Positions 4,471 through 5,130 of a stretch of DNA of 5,130 bases are shown piece after piece; the first letter of the stretch is position 1; each line of letters opens with the position of its first letter. This DNA is from Aeromicrobium sp. (GTDB lineage Bacteria > Actinomycetota > Actinomycetes > Propionibacteriales > Nocardioidaceae): contig JALRKU010000498.1 of assembly GCA_023254755.1 (NCBI GenBank), forward strand, positions 1-5,130, given 5' to 3'. A program made the translations under genes and the position numbers. Below the pieces are notes generated by a model that was not told the DNA's origin, did no database searches, and worked only from the letters and a program-made list of their open reading frames with translations.

Positions 4471-5130
4471 TCAGAGCAGGGCGTCGGCCAGCAGCTCCAG
4501 GGTGCGGACACGGGCCGGAGCGGTGCGCGGGTCGACCCCACGGCGGGCCGACCCCACGGGGTGCAGCATGACCTCGTCGACGTCGTAGGTCTCGGCCAGC
4601 GCGGTGATCTCCTTGGCCGCCTGGTCGGGGTCGCCCACCACAGCACGTCCGAGTCCGGAGTCGACCAGACCCTGCATCTGCAGCGGCAGGTCGAGCGCCT
4701 CGGCGTCCTCGACCAGGTCCAGCGGCGCCAGCGGCTGACCGGTGCGCAGTCGCGCCATGTTCTGCAGGTTCGGCAGCGCCAGCGCTGCGGCCTCGTCGGC
4801 GCTGTCGGCGACGCTCACGTTGACCGTGAGGAACGTGACCGGCTCCGACGCCAGGTCGCTGGGACGGAACTCGCGGCGGTACGTCGCGAGCGCCTCGTCG
4901 GTCCCCTGACCCGAGAAGTGGTGCGCGAACACGTAGGGCAGGCCCTTGGCCGCCGCGAGGTGCGCCGAGTACATCGACGACCCGAGCAGCCACAGCCGCG
5001 GCTCGCTCGTGGCCGCCGGAGTGGCCTTGAGCTGGTACTGCTGCCGGGGCAGCTGGACCTGGGCGCCTGCGGCGCTCATCAGGGCGGCGACGTCGTCGAG
5101 GTACTGCGGGAACTTCTCGACGTCCTCCTC
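4471..5130 (-). CDS. LLM-class flavin-dependent oxidoreductase, C-terminal part
   Basis: The C-terminal 219 residues of a bacterial luciferase-like TIM-barrel flavoenzyme are visible; the N-terminus lies beyond the right edge. Family members of this subtype run to about 330-350 residues. Recognisable stretches are RLWLLGSSMYSAHLAAAKGLPYVFAHHFSG (near visible residues 45-74; the LLGSS and FAHHF pieces typify this subgroup), then VTFLTVNVSVADSADEA, and GDPDQAAKEITALAETYDVDEVML near the end. The latter is the standard late helix and strand before the final phosphate-binding region. These enzymes use reduced FMN (some relatives F420), but the substrate cannot be read from this part. An internal ATG at 5079 is not the start: the frame stays open with family-like sequence (FPQYLDDVAAL) to the edge. 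Nothing links it functionally to pncA, on which it converges. Confidence 0.88.
   Translation of the reverse strand, partial: EEDVEKFPQYLDDVAALMSAAGAQVQLPRQQYQLKATPAATSEPRLWLLGSSMYSAHLAAAKGLPYVFAHHFSGQGTDEALATYRREFRPSDLASEPVTFLTVNVSVADSADEAAALALPNLQNMARLRTGQPLAPLDLVEDAEALDLPLQMQGLVDSGLGRAVVGDPDQAAKEITALAETYDVDEVMLHPVGSARRGVDPRTAPARVRTLELLADALL

Noticed and set aside
4533..4559. 11-base direct repeat CGACCCCACGG, 16 bases apart, within the oxidoreductase
   Set aside because: It lies inside a well-conserved coding region, is short and GC-rich, and the codons are read in different frames. It looks like a compositional coincidence.
4283..4993. Open frames of up to 236 codons overlapping the oxidoreductase gene in other frames
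   Set aside because: Their translations are Arg/Ala/Gly-rich shadows typical of high-GC DNA. The frame ending at 4471 carries the recognisable LLM family sequence.
1..5130. A novel defence, CRISPR or mobile system
   Set aside because: All sizeable genes are recognised housekeeping families in conserved order. There are no transposase, integrase, reverse transcriptase or nuclease motifs and no regularly spaced repeats.

Overview
The window is high-GC DNA from an actinobacterium. Codon bias, frequent GTG starts and gene content fit the Nocardioidaceae (Aeromicrobium/Nocardioides type), but that placement is inference. It reads as an ordinary chromosomal core region, with one conserved block and two small irregularities at gene 3' ends.

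Right to left on the minus strand, positions 2322 to 1 hold clpS, a DUF2017 gene, mec, cysO and the start of cysM. As recalled, the same order occurs in Mycobacterium tuberculosis (Rv1331 to Rv1336), with pncB1 (Rv1330c) on the other side of clpS, as here. The Rv1333-type hydrolase that sits before mec in M. tuberculosis is absent. mec-cysO-cysM form the CysO-dependent cysteine pathway. CysM adds thiocarboxylated CysO to O-phosphoserine, and the Mec JAMM metalloprotease then releases cysteine. ClpS is the adaptor that hands N-degron substrates to ClpC/ClpP. Between clpS and the DUF2017 gene lies a 48/50-identity direct repeat of the clpS 3' end. It creates a chain of two tiny ORFs joined by 4-base stop/start overlaps.

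On the plus strand, divergent from clpS, are pncB (2408-3691) and pncA (3719-4291). Together they convert nicotinamide to nicotinate to nicotinate mononucleotide, the Preiss-Handler route of NAD salvage. Converging on pncA are an unannotated-looking 49-residue single-helix membrane ORF (4246-4395) and the C-terminal part of an LLM-class flavin-dependent oxidoreductase (4471 to the window edge), both on the minus strand.

Five starts (mec, clpS, pncB, pncA and the 49-residue ORF) have a -10-like hexamer 6 or 7 bases before the start codon. This is the layout of leaderless mRNAs, common in Actinobacteria. CysO is also unusual in having no stop after its functional Gly-Gly: it continues for 16 residues into the cysM start. 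I see no CRISPR array, tRNA, rRNA, insertion sequence or convincing new defence system.
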